In this document: in pieces, positions 33,795 to 46,856 of the stretch | Layout of the letters: every line of letters starts with the position of its first letter | Numbering within the stretch: the stretch's first letter is position 1 | From: Bubalus kerabau | Lineage: Eukaryota; Chordata; Mammalia; Artiodactyla; Bovidae | NCBI RefSeq assembly: GCF_029407905.1 | Contig: NC_073634.1 | Span: 24,379,501 to 24,443,500 of the forward strand | Reading direction: 5' to 3' | DNA: 64,000 nt | Notes under the pieces: generated by a model | Told to the model about the DNA's origin: nothing | Databases searched by the model: none | Seen by the model: the letters and a program-made list of their open reading frames with translations, nothing else | Translations under genes and position numbers: made by a program

Positions 33795-34825
33795 TGTATT
33801 TCAAAGGTTAATTAAAAAAATTTTTTTTAATACTTTGCATTTAAAAATTCAAGGAAGTAATACATCCACATGATTCATGAAGCGTCTTTTCTACCATCAG
33901 CTATAGTGCTTCCCTCCAGTCTCCTAGCAGATAACCATTTTTAGGAGTTTCTTATGTATTCCTCCTGAGTTTGTTGATGCAAACACAAATATAATATTTT
34001 AATAGAAAAGTTTCAAAACCAGGACAAAGATTCCCATGTACCTTTCATGCAGACTCACCAATTTTAACATTTTGGTTCATTTGCTATATCATTTCCTGTC
34101 TCTCTCTCTCTCTGTCCTAGTTTGATTATATATAATGAAACACACACACACACATACATAAGTGTGTGCGTAGTATTTCTTCAGAATTACTTGAGACCAT
34201 TTTGTACACATCATCCCCCTCTACCCCAACTATTTTCCAGTGAGTCAGTGTGCATTTCCTAAGAACAAAGACTATAGTTGCACAATCATAGTCAAATCAT
34301 TACATTCAGAAAGCTAACATGGGTACAATGCTATCTGATCTGTAGATTTTCTTAAAATTTCACCAATTGTCCTTACAATGTTCTTTACAGATATGGTTCT
34401 TCCTGGTCTAGGGTCCTGTGCGGGATCATGTACTGCATTTGGATTTTGTGTCTGTTGAGTTCTGGAATGGCTCCTCAGTCTTTGTCTTTTATGGTATCGC
34501 CTTGTCTTTTATGGTATTGCCATTTCTACAGCTGATAGGCCATTTTGTCTTACAATTTCCCTCAGTTTGGGTTTGTCTGACGTTCTCCCATGGTAAGATT
34601 CAGGTTTTTGCATTTTGGATATGAAAAGCAAATATGTGTGGTATCTATCATTCTGAGTGCGTCACAGCATGGGGACATAATGACAGTTTGTCCTGTCATT
34701 GGTGATACTAATTTTGATTACTTGGTTAAGGTGGAGCCAACCAAGTTTCTCCAATATAAGGTTATTTTCACTCTTTGTAATTAGTAACATGTACAAATAT
34801 ATGTTATTTTTTTAAAAAAGCTCTG
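33795..34825 (-). mobile_element. L1ME-like 3' UTR
   Basis: 'catgtacctttcatgcagac', 'tttcaccaattgtccttaca', 'ctcagtttgggtttgtctga' and 'gattacttggttaaggtgga' match an old L1 3' UTR in antisense. Includes TC and CA microsatellites (about 34098-34165) and a 20-bp tandem copy at 34480-34520. Confidence 0.65.
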
Positions 34826-34829
34826 AACG

Positions 34830-35051
34830 CATGCATGCCAAGTCGCTTCAGTCGTGTCCAACTCTTTGCCAGCCAACGAATTGTAGCCCGCCAGGCTCCT
34901 CTGTCCATGGGATTCTCCAGGCAAGAATACTTTAGTCAGTTGCCATGCTCTCCTCCAGGGGAATCTTCCCAACCCAGGGATCAAACCCAGGGTCTCCTGG
35001 GGCTCCTGACTTACAGGCAGATACTTTACTGCTGAGCCACCAGGGAAGCCC
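34830..35051 (-). mobile_element. Bov-tA SINE
   Basis: 'agtcgcttcagtcgtgtcca' to 'gagccaccagggaagccc', complete in antisense. Confidence 0.9.
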
Positions 35052-35812
35052 CCAAACAGCTTTATTGAGTTATAATTCATACATTATGCAATTCACCATT
35101 GAAAGTTTTCAAATCAATGTTTTTGTTTGTTTGTTTTTAGTATATTCACAGTTATTCAACCACCACCACAATCAATTCTGGAATACTTTTTATCACCCCA
35201 AGAGAAACTTCATGTTCGTTAGCAGTCATTCCCCATTTCTCCCCTACCTCCACAGCTCAGAACGACCAATAATCTACTTTCAGCCTCCATAGATTTGACC
35301 ATTCCATAAAGTTCAATAAATATAATCATACAAAATATGGTCTTCTGCGTGACTTCTTTCACTTAACATAATGTCTTCAAGTTTCCTTCATGTTAAGCAT
35401 ATATCAGTATTTCATTTCCTTTTATTATTGAATAATATTCCATGGTATGGATATTTTATTTATTTATCCATTCATCAGTTGATGAACATTTGGATTCTTT
35501 CTACTTTTTGGCTATACTGAATAATGCTCTTATGAACATTCATGTACAACATTTTTTTTTCATGTACAACTTTTTGTGCAAACTTATGTTTTCATTTCTC
35601 CTGAGTATGTATCTAGGAGCAGAATTGCTGGGGCATATGGTAACCCTATGTTTAATCTTTTGAAGAACTATCAGACTGTTTTTCAAAGTGGTGACACCAT
35701 TTTATTGAATACATTTCAACCAGTAATGTATAAAGTTTACAATTTCTCCATAACCTCATTAATATCTTATTATTGTAAATCTTTTTTACTGTAACCATCC
35801 TAGTAGATATGG

Positions 35813-36039
35813 CATCCTAGCATGCTAAGTCACTTCAGTTGTGTCCAATTCTTTGCAACCCTATAGATTGTAGCTCTCCAGGCCCCTCTGTATATGGGAT
35901 TCTCCAGGCAAGAATACTGGAGTGGGTTGCCATTTCCTTCTCCAGGGGATCTTCTGGGCCCAGGGATCAAGCCTGTGGTTTTTCTGTCTGCTGCATTGGC
36001 AGATGGGTTCTCTACCACAAGTGCCACCTGGGAAGCCCC
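35813..36039 (-). mobile_element. Bov-tA SINE nested in L1
   Basis: Complete antisense element. Target duplication AGTAGAT(A/G)TGG at 35802-35812 and 36040-36050. Confidence 0.9.
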
Positions 36040-36623
36040 AGTAGATGTGGAGTGGTATGTCACTGTTCTTTTGATTTGCATTTCACTGATGGTTAATGAT
36101 GTTGAGTATCTTTTTATGTGCTTTTTGGCCTTTCATATATCTTCTTTGTGGAGATCTCTATTCACATCCTCTGTTCATTCTTTAATTGTGTTGTCTTTTT
36201 ATTACTGAGCCATAACTGTTCTCTGTATATTCTGGATACAAGTCCCTTATCAGATCCATGATTCGCAAATATTTTCTCCCATTCTATCATTTGTCCTTTT
36301 ACTTTATTGATGTGTCCTTTAAGGACCAAAAAATTATAATTCAATTAAGTCTAATTTATCTATTTTTGTTGTTGCTGCTTGTGATTTTGGTGTAATATCT
36401 AAAAAAGGCTTTGCCTAATCCAAGGTCATGAAGATTTTTCCCTATATTTTCTCCTGAGTTATAGCTTCATTTCTTAGATTTAGGTTTATGATCATTTTGA
36501 GTTAATTTTTGTGTATGGTGTGAAGAAGGGGCCCAATTTTATTCTTTGCAGATGAATATCCGGTTGCCCCAGCATGATTTATTGAAAGACTATTTTTTCC
36601 CATTGAACTGTCTTGATGTCATT

Positions 36624-36973
36624 GTTGTTGTTTAGTTGCTCAGTCGTGTCTAACTCTTTTGCAACCCCATGAACTGTAGCCCACCAGCCTCCTCCATCCA
36701 AGGAATTTCCCAGACAAGAATACTGGAACGGGTTGCTATTTCCTTCTCCAAGGAATCTTCCCAACCCACATAGCAAACCTGCATCTCCTGCATTGGTAGG
36801 CAGATTCTTTACCACTGAACCACCAGGGAAGCTCAAGAATGCTGGAGTGGGTTGCCATTTCTTTCTCCAGAAGATCTTCCTGACCCAGGGATCCAACCCG
36901 TGTCTCCTGCACTGCCAGGTGGATTCTTTACCAGTGGCTTAATGGTAAGGAATAAAAGCCACCAGGGAAGCCC
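36624..36973 (-). mobile_element. Dimeric Bov-tA SINE nested in L1
   Basis: In antisense: a complete monomer, then 'gctcaagaatgctggagtgg', then a second, shorter monomer. The duplication TCTT(G/A)ATGTCATT at 36611-36623 and 36974-36986 flanks the whole dimer, so it inserted as one unit. The outer head carries an inverted extra copy (36934-36953). Confidence 0.9.
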
Positions 36974-37539
36974 TCTTAATGTCATTACTGAAAATTGACA
37001 TAAATGTCAGGGTTTATTTTGGGACTCTGAATTCTATTCCATCAAACTATTTAAGTTTATGCCAGTGCTATATTGTCTTGATTACTGTACTTTGTAGTAA
37101 GTTTTAAAATAAGGAAGTATGAGTTCTTCAAATTTGTTCTTCTTTTGCAAGATGGTTTTGGCTATTCTGAGCCCCTTGTGATTCTATATGAATTTTATGA
37201 TCAACTTTTCAATTTCTGCAAAAAAGGGTACTTGGATTTTGATAGGGTTTGAATTGAATCTATAGAATAGTTTGGTGAGTATTGCCAGCCTAACAATATT
37301 GACTCTGCTGATTTATGAACATGAGCTGTCTTTCCATTTATATAATTTTAAAATTCTTTTAATAATGTTTTATAGTTTTCACACTTTATTCTCTTTGACT
37401 CTATTGTAAATTTTAAAAATATCATTGTCAGATTGTTTATTGGTGGTATATAGAAATACAATGGATTTTTTAAAATTTATCTTGTAGCTTTAAACAGTGC
37501 TAAACTCCTTTAGTATGTCAAAAAATATATACTCTTACA

Positions 37540-37990
37540 TTCCCATTTTATTAACAAATTATAGCAAATACTGTTTTGCACCTTTTTTCTACATTTAATG
37601 ATTTATCTTAAAAATTCCTCCAAATCCATACATAAAGAACACTTTCATATTTTTATAGCATACATATAATTTTTTTAAATAGATATACAATAATTTATCT
37701 TATTAATCTTCTTAGGGACATTTGGCTTTTCTGGAGGTGGGGGAGACATTTGCTTCTTTTCCCTAACCTTTGATTAGAAACAGTGGTGGAATAAGTAAAA
37801 TTATTTTGCTTGTATTCAAATATATCTGAGTATAAATTCCCTGAAGAAGGATTTCTGGGTCAATGGGAACATATATTTATTTTGATAAATATTGACAAAC
37901 TAGAGGGCTGATTATTTAATGTTCTCAATGTCTTTGGGGGTGCTCATTAGGAGTGGTGTAGTAATAATAAGACAAAGGAGAAAATTTTAG
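37540..37990 (-). mobile_element. Possible further L1 3' fragment
   Basis: 'gaaggatttctgggtcaatg' and 'tgataaatattgacaaacta' resemble antisense L1. Strongly decayed. Confidence 0.4.
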
Positions 37991-38560
37991 TTACCTAATA
38001 GTTAATATTCCTATCATGTTAGTATCCATAAGGACTATGAAACAATGTTTTGAGTTTCTCTGAAGTCATATCTTATACCTTGAGGTAGTAATGCCTTCTG
38101 AACTAAATAAGACAAGTGATTTTTAAAATACTATTGTCTTATTGTATGTTCATTCTATAAAGTGTGTGGCTTAATTACAACATATAAATTTATTACACAA
38201 GCAAGCCACTGTCAATTCTTCATATATCAGGGTTGTTACCCTACTGAGAGCTTAGATGATCTGCCAGGCTAGTGGAGTGACCCCAGATTTTATTAGATCA
38301 ACACACATGATCTACAAAGCACTTGTTTTCTTCCAAGAATGTATGTAAAGAAAATGTTAGAACAAATCAGGCCATTTGGTCAGTTGGCATTTCTTAAAAA
38401 CTGATATTGTTTATAGGCTTTACATCCATATCATTTTTTTAATAAAAAAGAATTGTAAGGACTTAGCACATAATTTGTTTTATAGGTAACACTGATGCTA
38501 ACTTGTATGAGAGACAAGGAGATGCTGTGTATCTCAGATGCCCCTTCAAGAAGGGACTTC
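37991..38560. other. AT-rich unassigned flank
   Basis: Nothing recognised. Confidence 0.35.
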
Positions 38561-38687
38561 TTCAGACTTCCCTGGCAGTCCAGTGATTGACTGCCCTGCC
38601 CCTCCAGGGTGTGTGGGTTCAACCTCTGGTTGGGGAACTAGGATCCCATATGCCGCATAGTGTGCACCCCCCCCCTCCAAAAAAAGG
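38561..38687 (+). mobile_element. Short CHR-type SINE
   Basis: 'gacttccctggcagtccagt' head and 'ttggggaactaggatcccat' body, ending in a C-run and poly(A). Confidence 0.85.
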
Positions 38688-38689
38688 AC

Positions 38690-39045
38690 TCCCTCTAAGG
38701 CCTGTGAAGTTAACTGACAGCGTCTAACTGTTAACTCCTTCAAGTTTCCTTCAGCTTTCGAGCCAAGGTCATACTCTACTCGAGGTAGCCTTAATCAATG
38801 GCTCAGCAAGATAGTGGAACAAAAGACTGGCAATCTCCACCCAATGCAGAACTCCCCTGATGGGCAGTCTTTGCTCTGAAGCTCCCCATTGCAATGCCTG
38901 AGCTGTTGGCAGATCTGCATTGTGGTCTGAGGGCTTCTCTACCCAGACCAGCTTCCTCCTTTTTCCTTTCACAGATGTTACTTCTCAATAAGCCTCCTGT
39001 ACTCTTCATCTCAGTTTCTGCTTCCCAGTAGACTCAACTGATACA
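38690..39045 (+). mobile_element. Possible LTR remnant
   Basis: End structure 'cacagatgttacttctcaataagcc..ctgcttcccagtagactcaactgataca' is LTR-like, with a degenerate polyadenylation signal. Class (ERVL/MaLR) uncertain. Confidence 0.45.
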
Positions 39046-40570
39046 TTTGTATAGGAAACTATTTTATAGGACATTAACAGATATTTTAAATCCTGATGCA
39101 TCTATATAAGCTGTTGAAATTCATTGATTTCAGGAATACATCGATAATTTTCCAAACTGACTACTTCCTTGTAATATGTACAGAAATTGATATAGCTCTG
39201 AAGCTCTAAGAGCTTGCAGTTTACCCTAATTTTGATCATGCTCCTTAAGCAGAGTTTACTTATGAAAAATACAGCTAAAGTATCCAAACTTCTTCACATC
39301 TATTCTTCCTTGACAGCTTCTGACAGAGAAGAAATAAAGAGAAAAATCTCTTCATTTTTTTGGCCAATAGACTACTAGCAACTCTGAAAAAAGAAAGAGA
39401 AAGAAAAAATTACAAAAACAAAATAACATATCCTGTCAACCCTTGTGCAACAGTTGATTTCCCTAAATCTTTGAAAACTACTTATACATGCATGATTTAT
39501 GAAGACAATGCCAGGAAAACAGTTTCATAAGGGTTATATTAAAATTTTCTCTCCCTGAGGCAGAAGAACTGCTGCTTCTGAATTGTTTTGCTCTTAACCT
39601 TCTTTGTGTAAAAACAAAAAAGTTTGCCTTGATTTACAGTATAGTTTTTGTTTTCTTAACTCTAATGTAGAAGTTAAAACAGTAAAACCAAGGGATGGAA
39701 AGCAACGGTGACAACTAATGAAGAGCTGAATTTTGATTTGCTCAGCTGATCAGACAAAAATAGGTTTTCTTACGACTGAGATTTCAGGGGAGACAATCCT
39801 CATGAAGTATGCTGTTATAATATTCCTTTTAGTTGTTCATTAATTTTGGTTAGGAGAATGTGGAACGTATTCTGAAGGTGAAACAGAGAAGAAAAGAACT
39901 GAAATGGAACCCGTGTGCCGAATAGTTCTGGCTCAGTTCTTGTATGGCTGTTCCTGGTTCTTGTTAACTTTTATTGTCATTTGGAATTAAACTTTAAAAT
40001 TACATTTCTACTTGACTATTGCTGAGTAAAAGAAAAGGTTTTTTTGTTTTTTTTAAATATAGTTGTCTTCAATCTTGGTCCCTTGTTTAACTCATTTGTT
40101 CCAGTACTTTTCCTTTTAAAATTCAGTGACTTTGATTCTGTTTATAATCATTTTATATGCAGACCATGATGATTTTGCCTCCAGGCTTTTCATTAAAGTG
40201 GGTGGAAAGGGACCCACACAACTCCTGGGCCCCATAACCACTCTGCCTTGACCAAAACTGTGAATGCTGCCACCGGTGATGTCGAATCCTGCTGAATCGA
40301 GAAGCCATCTGCCAAATTCATAAGAAGCTGGTACTATATCCGCAGGCCCCAGAACCTCACCACCTCTGCCACAGGGGACCCCAACAAAGCAGATGCTCTG
40401 CACACTGCCTTTCTCCACAGAGGACGCAGTTCCAGGTCAAAGCCTCACACGAGTGCTTCTATTTAATGGAAACCAAGTCACATCTTGAGCACTCACCACA
40501 AGAGAGCCTGGGAAACAGCTGTTGATCTTCCACGTGTGCATTCATTCTAGAGCATACCAATATGCAGTAT
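39046..40570. other. Unassigned flank, mostly unique
   Basis: 40190-40440 is more GC-rich and has an open minus-strand frame (40116-40418) with no recognisable domain; it could be part of an old LTR. No other structure seen. Confidence 0.35.
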
Positions 40571-40579
40571 CTCCTACAG

Positions 40580-40910
40580 TATTCTTTTTTTAACTAATTT
40601 TATTTATTTATTTCTGGCTCTACTGGGTCTTCATTGCTACGCAGGCTCTTCTCCAGATGCGGCTAGAGGGGCTACTCTGGAGCTGCAGCGCAGACTTCTC
40701 ACTGCGGTGGCTTCTCTTGTGTGGAGCACAGGCTCTGGGGCGTATGGGCTTCAGCAGTTGCGGTTCCCCGGCTCTAGAGCACAGGCTCAATAGTTGTGGT
40801 GCACAGGCTTAGTTGCTCCACAGCATGTGGGATCTTTCTGAATCAGGGATCAAACCCCTGTCTCCTGCACTGGCAGGCAGATTCTTTACCACTAAGCCAC
40901 CAGACAAGCC
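40580..40910 (-). mobile_element. Long CHR-type SINE
   Basis: Antisense (TTTA)n tail, body 'cactgcggtggcttctcttg' and head. Duplication CTCCTACAG at 40571-40579 and 40911-40919. Confidence 0.9.
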
Positions 40911-40949
40911 CTCCTACAGGGCTTTAAGCAGAGCTAGAAAGTCTCCTTC

Positions 40950-41515
40950 AATTTCTTTTTTTTAAATTGTGATAAAATACACATACATAAAATTTACTAT
41001 TTACCACTTTTTTATTAATTTACCACTTTTAACTGTACAGTTCAGTGGTGTTAAGTTCACATTATTGAGTGACCAATCTCCAGAACTGTTTCATCTTATA
41101 AAACAGAAACTCTGCACAAATGAAATAACTACTCCTCATTTTCCCCTTTCCCTCAGTGCCTGCCAACCATCATTGTACTTTCTGTTTCTATGAGGTTGAC
41201 TTCTCTAGTTAACTTACATAAGTAGAATCATACAGTATTTATCTTTTTGTGACTGGCTTAGTTCACAGAGCATAATGAATTTGACGTTCATCCACGTTGT
41301 AGCATGTATGGGAAATTTTTTCTTTTTAAAAGTTGAACAGTAGTCCATTGTATGTATATACCATGTTTTGTTTATTCATTTATCTGTTAGCAGACACGTG
41401 GGTCCCTTCTACCTGTTATTGTGAACGATGCTACTATGAACATGGATGTGGAGATATGTTTTTGTCATCCTTCTTTCAATTATTTTGGATATATACCCTT
41501 CCTTCTATTTTCTTC
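40950..41515 (-). mobile_element. L1 3' UTR and ORF2 end
   Basis: 'aactgtacagttcagtggtg', 'gcataatgaatttgacgttc' and 'tcctgttattgtgaacgatg'-like text match antisense L1. Confidence 0.7.
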
Positions 41516-41579
41516 CATCTAAGTTTTACGATGGCAAGAGATGCTGAATTTGATCAATTTTTCAATTTCTATAACAGGT

Positions 41580-42142
41580 TATGTTTTTTAAGAAGTCACA
41601 ACATTATGTCCAATCTCCCACACTTGACACCTTTTCCATTGAGTTTGTATCATCTCTCCTTGAACCTGGAAAGATCTTTTGATTGCCTGGACAAATTGAG
41701 TATGCCAGAAGTGATACTATATTACTTTTGAAACTGGATCATAAAATTTCCATACTTTTACTTTCTTCTCTTGGGATGTTCATTTTTGGAATCTTTCAGC
41801 CATGCTATAAGGAAGGTCGGATTTACCCATGGAGAAAGTACCTGGAGAGGCATGCATTGATTTTCCACCTGACACTCCGGCTTAGGCCCCAGCCAATAGC
41901 CAGCACCAGGTGCTAAACAAATGAGTAAGGATACCTCCAGATGATTCTGTCCCTCAGTCATGAAGTCATCCCCGGCTTCGAGTCTCCTCCGTCCATCTCT
42001 AGACATTGTGGAACAGAGACAAACGGTCTCTGTTATGCTCTGCCCTGATTACTGACCCTCAGAATCCAGGAGTGTAACAAAATGGTTTCATGCCACAAAG
42101 TTTGCAGTTTGTTACACAGCAATAGATAACTGATACCATATC
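41580..42142 (+). mobile_element. MaLR/ERVL-like LTR
   Basis: 'ccagaagtgatactatatta', 'cagccatgctataaggaagg' and the terminus 'gtttgttacacagcaatagataactgatac' are typical of this group. Confidence 0.6.
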
Positions 42143-42270
42143 TTGTGATATGGTCATTTGGTTATTTTTCTTTCATTTGTTGATGTAATATTTAAGTACT
42201 CATATATTTTAGAATAAACTGTTCTTGCTCATGTTGTATTAGTCTGTTAATAAACTTCTGGATTTAGTTT
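42143..42270 (-). mobile_element. L1 ORF2 fragment
   Basis: 'tcatttgttgatgtaatatt' and 'tctggatttagtttgctaat' are antisense L1 RT-region text. Confidence 0.6.
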
Positions 42271-42964
42271 GCTAATGTGAGGGAGATAAAAAGATGATTA
42301 TTTTAAAACGAAAGTGGCTTTCTAAGGGGAAAGGCAACATAATTCATACCAGAAGTGGAAATATTCATACTGCTCCCTTGTATTTTCAGGAAAGTCTCCT
42401 ACTATCTTTTCTTCTTTCCTTATTTAGCTTAAATTCCATAATTACCACTCTGATTACTCCCTTGAAAATACTTTGCATTGCCTTGCCTCTCTCTTTTTTC
42501 CACACTTGCCTTGCAAAAAGTCTGGCCTCAGATAATCCCAACCATCTACGAGTTCTGTGTCCGCACATGCGTACTTGCGTGGTGCTATAGAACCATACAG
42601 TTGCCTAGCAGGCATCACCTTCATTTCAGGACCACACACCTCCAGAGGACACTATCACTGGGAAGTCTACTGAATCCCTTGTAAATTCTATACATCCATC
42701 TTCAGAGCACCTAATTTCCACCTTTCCCCCTTTACTTACACTTTATTTCTCCCACCCATTTCCACTTCTCTTTTGCTCTTAATTTTTACTTTTATTAATA
42801 AAATCAATATCATCAACCCAGAGCTCCCTCATCTTGCTATATCCTTCTCCTACATCTGAATGCACAGATCTCACTCTACGACCCTGAGCTTCTACTCTCA
42901 AACTAGTCTGGTTACGGCCAAAGAAAACTAGCACTTCAAGAGCATTTCTAACCTCCTAGATTCC
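42271..42964. other. Pyrimidine-rich flank, probably an old repeat
   Basis: C/T-rich, similar in style to 18413-19120. Not assigned. Confidence 0.3.
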
Positions 42965-43145
42965 TTACTTATATTTTAGTTTATGAAGTGGGTGTTAGTA
43001 TCCCCACTTTTCCAAGGAGAAAGTTGAGATCCAGCTACTTTGAGCATGCTGCCCTCCATCACCCAGTGCAAAGCGGTCAGCTGACTCCAAGGTCAGCACT
43101 TGTTTCACTCTGTCCCAGTTTCCTCGTGCCAAGAACTGAGTGTAA
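42965..43145 (-). mobile_element. Possible MIR
   Basis: 'tagtatccccacttttccaa' and 'gccctccatcacccagtgca' are weakly MIR-like in antisense. Confidence 0.4.
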
Positions 43146-43802
43146 GCTGCTGTTTCAGATTTATCTTTTGGAAGAATGAGACTGTTGAAGAGAAGAAAGT
43201 TCCAACAGCTTCATTCTTTAATCTTTTGAAGGACACCGGTGTGTAAGGCTGTTGTCAGGTCCAGCTGGGGCTACCAGCAGGCTCTGACTTGAAGAGGTCC
43301 CCTTGCTCAATCCCATTCTTGTTCTTCAGCATTTTGTTTTTAGGAGGTAAATATGACCATTAGTCATGATTCAACTCCTACCTTTAAAACTCAGTACTAG
43401 GAAAAAGGATCCTTGGCCTAAGTTCATGAACCCAAAAGCAGGTTTCCAAGTTTGTGGTCTATGCAGGTACCACTCTCTTCTTGGGCACCTTAAATGCTCT
43501 AAAAAATAAGACCAGCACTAAGTCTTCCAAAAATGAGACCCGTGCTAAATCAATTTAGCATGCTATAAAACCCTCAGAAGGAGAAAAAAAAATGCTGTTT
43601 TCTACAATTTTGCAAATCTTTTAAATTTTGAAATATTAGGACATTTTTTTAAAGTCAAAGAAATAAATATGTACGCATCGGTGCACTTTGGAATATCTTT
43701 AATTATATGTTTCTGTCGTTATATAATTATCATGGAATGCAGGTGAGCCAAAGACTGGACATACTTTTCCTCAGGGCTCTCAATCTGGCACATCTGATCT
43801 AG
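43146..43802. other. Unassigned flank
   Basis: Nothing recognised beyond short A/T runs. Confidence 0.35.
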
Positions 43803-43813
43803 GCTTTTATTCT

Positions 43814-44032
43814 TTTTTTCATTTTAATATTTTCTTTATTTTTGGCTGGGTCAGGTCTTAGTTGCATCATGTAGGATCTTTTGTTGTGGCCCATGGGCTT
43901 CTCTCTCACTGTAGCACATACAGAGATGTTCTGTGGCCTGTGGGACCTTAATTCCCCAACCAGGGATCAAACTCTTTTACCCTGCATTTCAAGGCAGATT
44001 CTTAACCACTGGACTGCCAGGGAAGTCCCTGA
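43814..44032 (-). mobile_element. CHR-type SINE
   Basis: 'tttggctgggtcaggtctta' through 'ccactggactgccagggaag'. Perfect 11-bp duplication GCTTTTATTCT at 43803-43813 and 44033-44043. Confidence 0.9.
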
Positions 44033-44069
44033 GCTTTTATTCTAAAAGCAGCAGCCCAGCTGTGTGTAA

Positions 44070-44271
44070 TTAGTTGCTCATTCCTGTTTGGTTCTTTTCC
44101 ACCCCATGGACTGTAGCCTTCCAGGCTCCTTTCCATGGAATTCCCCAGGCAAGAATACTGGAGTGGCTTGCTATTTCCTTCTCCAGGGGCTCTTCCTGAC
44201 GCAGGGATCAAACCTATGTCTCGTGCCCCTCCTGCATTGGCAGGTGGGTTCTCTACCACTCAGCCAAGCCC
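44070..44271 (-). mobile_element. Bov-tA SINE, diverged
   Basis: 'caccccatggactgtagcct' to 'ctctaccactcagccaagcc' in antisense. Confidence 0.85.
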
Positions 44272-46012
44272 CTTGGGAATTCCAAAGCTCCTTGGAGATG
44301 AGAGTTAAGGAGCTGGATACTGCAGACCAAGAATAGTGGGTCTACACTGGAAGGCTTTGTTTGGTCGGTCCTCCGTTCCTAGCTCTATAACCTTCACTAT
44401 GACAAAGGGGGATAAATGAGTATCCTGCTATGGTATAAGAGTGTGAAGTAGTAGGAGGTGGAGGTAAAAATTTGTGAAATCGCTTGTGGCAAAAAATTCA
44501 CAAAGGGTGTGGTAAAAATTTACAAAAAAATTTGTTTCCCAGAATGGCATTGTTTTGGCCTTACCAGTTTTGCTGAAAGTAATGTTTATAATACACTTGC
44601 AACATAAGGAAAAATGAAAGCAAGTCCAGTTTCTCTGGGTCATCTATTTCTTTCCCACCTGATAGACAGGCTCTGCTGTCAAGATGCCCAGAACTTCACT
44701 TCACCTTGGCTGTCTCTATGATTTCCCTCCCTATTCCTTACCCAAGTCTTACTTCCCTAGTTCATTACCACCTAACTCCAAATGCCTGTTTCATCAGAGA
44801 TTCTGATTTCACTGAACCGTGTAATCTTCCATTTGTCTGCCCAGTCTCCTTCCCTACTTCTTCCCGTGAGAGTTTCCCTTTAGAGAACCACCCTCCCTGC
44901 ATTGCATACACATTAAGATGATCTGCTCTTCCTTGGTTGAAAGGATCTTCATTATGAAATTCACATAAAAAGCTAGAAACTGTAGAGATGATCTTTTTTC
45001 CCCCCATATATTTATTTTTTATGGAATTTGTTAATATTACAGAGTTCTTGCACTGCCAAACCATGCCTGAGAATTCAAAGAAAGAAATTTGAATTTCAGC
45101 GGGCAGCCTCATCCACCCATTATACGGGAGATTAAAACTTGATTCATGTTGATAATATCACAACTTTTTAAAAAGTTACAACAAGGGTTGGAATTTTTAA
45201 ATCTCTTGCCGGTCTTCAGATTTCTAGGACAGTATGCCATGAAATAACAGTTCCACATAGTCAACTCAGTTCATTCCTCAATAACATAACCCCCAACAAA
45301 ATTTCACTGGGAAAAAAAAAATACATACTTTTTAGGGGAAATATGTGGCTCAAAGTCCAAGAGATTATTTTTGCTAAGATTTTTGGTTCCCAAATGAACA
45401 CTTCAGTTTAACCAAGAATCCCTTGTTTCTCAATCATCCAACCTCTCCCTGGCTGGCTCATTCACCCAAACACATCAGAATGTAGGCATCTTGCCTGCCA
45501 CTTCAAATAATGCCAACATTGTGGCCCAGATGCGGCTGGCAGGTCCTCTCAGGTGATACCACAACCCTCCAAAGGAGTGTGACTCCCGCATTGACACTTG
45601 TATCAAGACTGAGCTCCTAGAGGAAAATGACCCCACGTCAGGATAGTTCTACCCCCGGATTTGCTTCACTCCTGCCAGTAGAAAGTCTGCAGCACCTGCC
45701 TTTGGCAGAGGGATTTATTGTGGAGAAATCCAGACTCTGCATCAGATGGTTCCAGGCTACTTTGAAGGATTTTTATTGAATCAAACATACAAAACTAGGA
45801 AATTATCAGACTGTCTCATTAAATGGAAAGACTTTTCAGTAATCTTGGGTAACTCCCTCACGTCCCTTTGCAGAACGGAACATAACTGGATAGTTTAAGT
45901 TGTAATTATTAAAACCAGAGTTCTACATCACCCGTCTCTCACCTCTGAATCTCAAAATGAATAATGTAAAGACATACCAGCGGGTTGAGAGCAAAGCTAC
46001 TCTGGGCAATCA
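44272..46012. other. Unique-looking flank
   Basis: 1.7 kb with no recognised repeat or exon. The modest-GC part at 45480-45780 has no open frame of note. Confidence 0.4.
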
Positions 46013-46231
46013 CGGCGTGTGCGTGTATGCTCAGTCGCCGAGTCGCGTCCAACTCTTTGCAACCCCACAGACTGTAGCCTGCTAGGCACCACTGTCCATG
46101 GGATTTTCCAGGCAAGGACACTGGAGAGGGTTGCCATTTCCTTCTCCAAAGGATTTTCCTGATGCAGGGGTCCGACTTGAGCCTCCTGCATTGGCAGGCA
46201 GATTCTTTACCACTGAGCCTCCTGGGAAGCC
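46013..46231 (-). mobile_element. Bov-tA SINE
   Basis: Complete antisense element ending 'gagcctcctgggaagccc'. Confidence 0.88.
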
Positions 46232-46540
46232 CAATTACTGCATCTACAGACTGTCTAATACCTTCAACATTTGGGCACATGTGTATTGGGAATCCTTGTC
46301 AAACATCATGCAAAGATCTGGGAATGGTAAATGGATTTTAGGTTGAGGCTCTGCTCACATTGCTTTGGACTTGTAAGGACAGGTCAGTGAATCCCTTGAC
46401 CTGAGCAGAAACCACACTCTTTCTACCTCAGTTTTCTATACTATTTAGACCTGATCTAGAGGAGGCTTTAGGAGCTCCTAAAGTGGAGTCCCTGCATTTA
46501 CTGGCTTTTACATCAAAACCTATTTTGTTCCACTCAGCCT
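46232..46540. other. Unassigned flank
   Basis: Nothing recognised. Confidence 0.35.
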
Positions 46541-46856
46541 GTCAGTCAGTCTGTCAGTCTGTTCAGTCGCTCAGTCGTGTCCGACTCTTTGCGACCCCAT
46601 GAATCACAGCATGCCAGGCCTCCCTGTCCATCACCAACTCCCAGAGTTCACTGAGACTCACGTCCATCGAGTCAGTGATGCCATCCAGCCATCTCATCCT
46701 CTGTTGTCCCCTTCTCCTCCTGCCCCCAATCCCTCCCAGCATCAGAGTCTTTTCCAATGAGTCAACTCTTTGCATGAGGTGGCCAAAGTACTGGGGTTTC
46801 AGCTTTAGCATCATTCCTTCCAAAGAAATCCCAAGGCTGATCTCCTTCAGAATGGA
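46541..46856 (-). mobile_element. BovB LINE 3' end fragment
   Basis: Tail of CAGT/CTGT-type repeats at 46541-46565, then the conserved BovB 3' region to 'tccttcagaatgga'. Confidence 0.9.

Larger units (their letters stand above)
35052..37530 (-). mobile_element. Old L1, 3' UTR and ORF2, antisense
   Basis: Starts with 'tttattgagttataattcat' (3' UTR) and runs into ORF2 ('agtatgtatctaggagcaga', 'atcagatccatgattcgcaa', 'tgaattgaatctatagaata'). Interrupted by SINEs at 35813-36039 and 36624-36973. A short tandem duplication of CATGTACAAC lies at 35541-35570. Confidence 0.8.

Noticed and set aside
40116..40418. 100-codon minus-strand frame upstream of SOS1
   Set aside because: No domain or homologue recognised. 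Probably chance in moderately GC-rich old-repeat sequence.
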